DNA of 64,000 nucleotides from JBBROS01 sp038229135 (GTDB lineage: Bacteria; Pseudomonadota; Alphaproteobacteria; Acetobacterales; Acetobacteraceae). Location of the stretch: NCBI GenBank assembly GCA_038229135.1, contig JBBROS010000007.1, forward strand, positions 42,964 to 106,963, read 5' to 3'. The notes below the pieces were generated by a model that saw nothing but the letters and a program-made list of their open reading frames with translations, was not told where the DNA came from and made no database searches. Positions 59,853 through 64,000 of the stretch are shown one piece after another; the first letter of the stretch is position 1; each line of letters opens with the position of its first letter. The translations under genes were made by a program, and so were the position numbers.

Positions 59853-60686
59853 TCAGTGCTTCCCCTTCGGACGGCGCCGGATGATCAGGCTGTCGGTCCG
59901 CTTGTTCACGCGAGTCTTGTAACCCTTGGTCGGCTTACCCCACGGCGTGCGCGGATGCCCGCCGCCCGAGGTGCGACCCTCGCCGCCGCCATGCGGGTGG
60001 TCGACAGGGTTCATCGTGACGCCACGGTTGTGCGGGCGACGGCCAAGCCAACGATTACGACCGGCCTTGCCGATGCTCTGGTTCTGGTTGTCCGGATTGC
60101 TCACCGCACCCACGGTCGCCATGCACTCGGCCCGCACAACACGAAGCTCGCCGGACTGCAGCTTGATCTGCGCGTAGCCGGAGTCCTTGCCCACGAGCTG
60201 CGCGTAGCACCCGGCCGCCCGGGCCAGCTTACCGCCGCCGCCGATCTTGAGCTCCACATTGTGGATGATCGTGCCGACCGGAATAGAGCCCAACGGCATC
60301 GCATTGCCGGGCTTGATGTCGGCCTTCTGTGCAGCCACCACCTTGTCGCCCGCCTTCAGGCGCTGTGGCGCAATGATGTATGCCAACTCGTTGTCGTCAT
60401 ACTTGACCAGCGCAATGAACGCCGACCGGTTCGGGTCGTATTCGAGGCGCTCGACCGTGCCGGACACATCGAACTTGCGGCGCTTGAAATCCACGTATCG
60501 GTAGGACTGCTTGTGCCCGCCGCCGCGGAAGAAGCTCGTGGTCCGGCCATGGTTATTGCGGCCGCCGCTCTTGTTCTTGCCCTCGGTCAGTGTCTTGACG
60601 GGCTTGCCCTTCCACAGCTCGCTGCGGTCGATCAGCACCGTGCCGCGAAGGCTCGCGGTAACCGGATTGAATTGCTTGAGTGCCAT
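59853..60686 (-). CDS. rplB: 50S ribosomal protein L2
   Basis: A 277-residue protein of the peptidyl-transferase-associated core. Motifs include GRNNHGRTTSFFRGGGHKQS, NRWLGRRPHNRGVTMNPVDH with the conserved histidine and PHGGGEGRTSGG. Confidence 0.98.
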   Translation of the reverse strand: MALKQFNPVTASLRGTVLIDRSELWKGKPVKTLTEGKNKSGGRNNHGRTTSFFRGGGHKQSYRYVDFKRRKFDVSGTVERLEYDPNRSAFIALVKYDDNELAYIIAPQRLKAGDKVVAAQKADIKPGNAMPLGSIPVGTIIHNVELKIGGGGKLARAAGCYAQLVGKDSGYAQIKLQSGELRVVRAECMATVGAVSNPDNQNQSIGKAGRNRWLGRRPHNRGVTMNPVDHPHGGGEGRTSGGGHPRTPWGKPTKGYKTRVNKRTDSLIIRRRPKGKH

Positions 60687-60696
60687 CGCTCGTTCC

Positions 60697-61038
60697 TCAG
60701 CTCAGGCCGGTGGACATGTCGATCGACTGTCCCTCGGCAAGCTGCACATAGGCCTTCTTGATGTCGGACCGGACGCCCGGGCGACCGCGGAAGCGCTTGG
60801 TTTTGCCCTTCTGCACCAACGTGTTCACGCCCAGCACGGTGACCCCGAACAGCCCTTCGACGGCGGCCTTGATCTCAGGCTTGGTCGCATCGATCGCAAC
60901 GCGGAACACCACCTGGTTTCGCTCGCTGAGAGCCGTCGCCTTCTCGGTGATGATCGGGGCGCGGACCACCTGGAACATGGCCTCCCGGCTCATCGTGGCA
61001 GCACGCTTCCGCGCCGCCAGGACCTGACGCGCGCTCAT
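60697..61038 (-). CDS. rplW: 50S ribosomal protein L23
   Basis: A 113-residue tunnel-exit protein: VVRAPIITEKATALSERNQV, FGVTVLGVNTLVQKGKTKRF. The N-terminus MSARQVLAARKRAATMSREA is about 20 residues longer than typical. ATG 61038 overlaps the rplD stop (ATGA); an internal ATG at residue 16 is possible. Confidence 0.96.
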   Translation of the reverse strand: MSARQVLAARKRAATMSREAMFQVVRAPIITEKATALSERNQVVFRVAIDATKPEIKAAVEGLFGVTVLGVNTLVQKGKTKRFRGRPGVRSDIKKAYVQLAEGQSIDMSTGLS

Positions 61039-61691
61039 GCCGCAATCTCCTGCTCGGCTGCCATCGGCGTCGTCGGGCTCAGCCGGGCCCGAAGGCCCTC
61101 GAGCCCGGCCGCCGTCACCACCAGCACGTCGTGGCGGATGATGTCATAGACGTTCGCACCCATGGTCGGCAGCACGTTGAAGCCGATGATGTTCGCGGTC
61201 GCACGGAGGAACGCGTCGTCCACCACGCCGTCCACGATTAGAGCGCTGCGCCAGCCGAGTTGCTTCAGCTTGGCCCGCATTTCCTTGGTCTTGCCCGAGC
61301 CGCCAGCAACCGTATCAAGCACCACCAGCTTGCCATCTGCCTGCTTGGCCGACAGCGCGCTGATGAGCCCGAGGCGACGCACCTTCTTGGGCAAGTCGAA
61401 CGCATGGCTGCGAACGACAGGCCCGTGGACGGCACCACCAGTACGGAACTGCGGCGACCGCAAGCTGCCCTGGCGGGCGTTACCCGTGCCCTTCTGCTTG
61501 TATGGCTTCTTCGTCGTTCCGGACACCTCGCCCATGCCTTTGACCTTGTGGGTCCCGGCCCGGCGCTTGGCCAACTGCCACTGGATCACGCGGGCGATGA
61601 TATCCGTCCGCGGCGCCTGGCCGAACAACTCGTCCGGCAGCTCCGCGTGGCCCGCCGCCGCGCCGTCCAAGGTCGTCATCTCGATCTGCAT
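61035..61691 (-). CDS. rplD: 50S ribosomal protein L4
   Basis: A 218-residue protein with the tunnel loop KGMGEVSGTTKKPYKQKGTG and ARQGSLRSPQFRTGGAVHGP. It binds the 23S rRNA exit tunnel; in E. coli the same protein represses the S10 operon. Confidence 0.97.
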   Translation of the reverse strand: MQIEMTTLDGAAAGHAELPDELFGQAPRTDIIARVIQWQLAKRRAGTHKVKGMGEVSGTTKKPYKQKGTGNARQGSLRSPQFRTGGAVHGPVVRSHAFDLPKKVRRLGLISALSAKQADGKLVVLDTVAGGSGKTKEMRAKLKQLGWRSALIVDGVVDDAFLRATANIIGFNVLPTMGANVYDIIRHDVLVVTAAGLEGLRARLSPTTPMAAEQEIAA

Positions 61692-61702
61692 CGTCCTGTC
61701 CC

Positions 61703-62449
61703 TCAGACCTGCGCCGCGTCGGCGGCCGGAACGGCCTCGACCGGAGCATGGCTTGCCACCGTAGCGCGCACGGCGCCCGGGAATGGCGCATCGGCGTGGC
61801 GCGCCTTCTTGATCGCGTCCCGCACCATAACATAGCCGTTCTTGGCCCCGGGCACGGCGCCGCGGATCAACAGCAGCCCACGGTCCACATCGACCCCGGC
61901 GATCTCGAGGTTCAGCGTGGTCACGCGCTCCGATCCAAGATGACCAGCCATCTTCTTGTTCTTGAACGTCTTCCCAGGATCCTGCCGGTTACCAGTGGAG
62001 CCGTGGCTCCGGTGGCTGACCGACACGCCGTGCGAGGCCTCGAGGCCGCGGAAGTTCCACCGCTTCATGCCGCCGGCAAAGCCCTTGCCCTTCGTCACGC
62101 CACACACGTCGATCTTCTGACCGACGACGAAATGGTCGGCAGTGATCACCGCGCCACCGTCGAGCAGCCCGGCAGCTTCGACGCGAAACTCGACGAGCTT
62201 GGCCTTCGGCTCCACCTTCACGCGGGCGTAGTGGCCCTTGTTCGGCTGGCTCACGTTCTTCACTTTCGCCTGGCCCCAGCCTAGCTGCAACGCCGTGTAG
62301 CCGTCCCGCTCCTCGGTCCGAACGTCCACAACCTGGACCTCGTCCAGATGCAGCACGGTCACTGGCACGTGTGTTCCATCGTCCTTGAACAGGCGCGTCA
62401 TGCCAAGCTTCTTGGCAATGAGCCCCGTCCGTGCGGCTGGCAATGTCAT
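61703..62449 (-). CDS. rplC: 50S ribosomal protein L3
   Basis: A 248-residue protein starting MTLPAARTGLIAKKLGMTRL, with the central SHRSHGSTGNRQDPGKTFKN loop that reaches the peptidyl-transferase centre. The final 25 residues are an Ala/Val-rich tail (VASHAPVEAVPAADAAQV). Confidence 0.97.
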   Translation of the reverse strand: MTLPAARTGLIAKKLGMTRLFKDDGTHVPVTVLHLDEVQVVDVRTEERDGYTALQLGWGQAKVKNVSQPNKGHYARVKVEPKAKLVEFRVEAAGLLDGGAVITADHFVVGQKIDVCGVTKGKGFAGGMKRWNFRGLEASHGVSVSHRSHGSTGNRQDPGKTFKNKKMAGHLGSERVTTLNLEIAGVDVDRGLLLIRGAVPGAKNGYVMVRDAIKKARHADAPFPGAVRATVASHAPVEAVPAADAAQV

Positions 62450-62461
62450 GGCCAGGCCCCC

Positions 62462-62770
62462 TTACAGCTTGATTTCGACGTCCACACCGCTGGCGAGGTC
62501 GAGCTTCATCAGCGCGTCCACCGTCTGCGGCGTGGGCTCGACGATGTCGAGGAGCCGGCGATGCGTCCGAATTTCGAACTGCTCGCGGCTCTTCTTGTCG
62601 ACGTGGGGCGAACGGTTCACGGTGAAGCGCTCGATATGTGTCGGCAACGGGATGGGCCCCCGGACCCGTGCACCCGTCCGCTTCGCCGTGTTCACGATCT
62701 CCCGCGTGCTGTTGTCCAGCACGCGGTGATCATACGCCTTGAGGCGAATGCGGATATTCTGGTTGTCCAT
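62462..62770 (-). CDS. rpsJ: 30S ribosomal protein S10
   Basis: A 102-residue protein: MDNQNIRIRLKAYDHRVLDN and GPIPLPTHIERFTVNRSPHV. S10 is also NusE in antitermination. It follows tuf by 38 bp. Confidence 0.98.
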   Translation of the reverse strand: MDNQNIRIRLKAYDHRVLDNSTREIVNTAKRTGARVRGPIPLPTHIERFTVNRSPHVDKKSREQFEIRTHRRLLDIVEPTPQTVDALMKLDLASGVDVEIKL

Positions 62771-62808
62771 CGTACTCGTGTCCGTTCAGGGCCTGCCGTG
62801 TTCGCCAA

Positions 62809-63999
<1,191 letters not shown>

Positions 64000-64000
64000 C

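Overview
The window is very GC-rich, densely packed chromosomal DNA from an alphaproteobacterium, most likely a Rhodospirillales/Acetobacteraceae member (Roseomonas-like). That placement is inference. It rests on the radA-cvpA-purF-SDR order at the left, the rplM-rpsI-argC block, the ribosomal super-operon with adk after secY and no rpsD between rpsK and rpoA, and the base composition. I see no rRNA or tRNA gene, CRISPR array, insertion sequence or prophage.

Layout. 1-12.6 kb: 3' end of radA, cvpA, purF and a coupled SDR, then an anion/cation-symporter-type MFS permease, a DUF5872/DUF3140 pair, a sugar-epimerase-like protein, a peptide/nickel-type solute-binding protein, an alkaline-phosphatase-superfamily enzyme, a start-less gene remnant and an unusual membrane-anchored ExeA-like ATPase. 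12.6-17.6 kb: an RND efflux operon whose first gene is one continuous frame joining a TetR repressor to a periplasmic adaptor, with a perfect palindrome just upstream. 17.6-28 kb: uvrB, a flavoprotein, a small lipoprotein, gamma-carbonic anhydrase, argC, rpsI-rplM, a MATE pump, a NAD(P)-binding protein and an M20 amidohydrolase. 28-48 kb: a SARP/TolB-like/TPR regulator divergent from a Bcr/CflA pump, DedA, an SDR, a PcaF-type thiolase, comM, a PerM (AI-2E) protein with a C-terminal Rossmann-like domain, a BaiN-type flavoprotein, class II aldolase, type II HBDH, a D-tartrate-dehydratase-like enolase-superfamily enzyme, a CobC-like aminotransferase, a secreted hypothetical protein, and the rarA-rluC-AsmA operon.

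48.4-64 kb, all on the minus strand: tuf-rpsJ-rplC-rplD-rplW-rplB-rpsS-rplV-rpsC-rplP-rpmC-rpsQ-rplN-rplX-rplE-rpsN-rpsH-rplF-rplR-rpsE-rpmD-rplO-secY-adk, then rpsM-rpsK-rpoA-rplQ. A good sigma70-type promoter precedes rpsM. Several of these ribosomal proteins carry low-complexity extensions, most clearly L5 at the N-terminus and S17 at the C-terminus.

Most of the window is ordinary core genome. The features most worth a second look are the TetR-adaptor fusion with its palindrome, the orphan ATPase with a proline-rich linker and a membrane segment, a 20-bp palindrome between rplM and the MATE gene, and short tandem duplications that overlap or adjoin translation starts. I found no convincing new multi-gene defence or mobile system.
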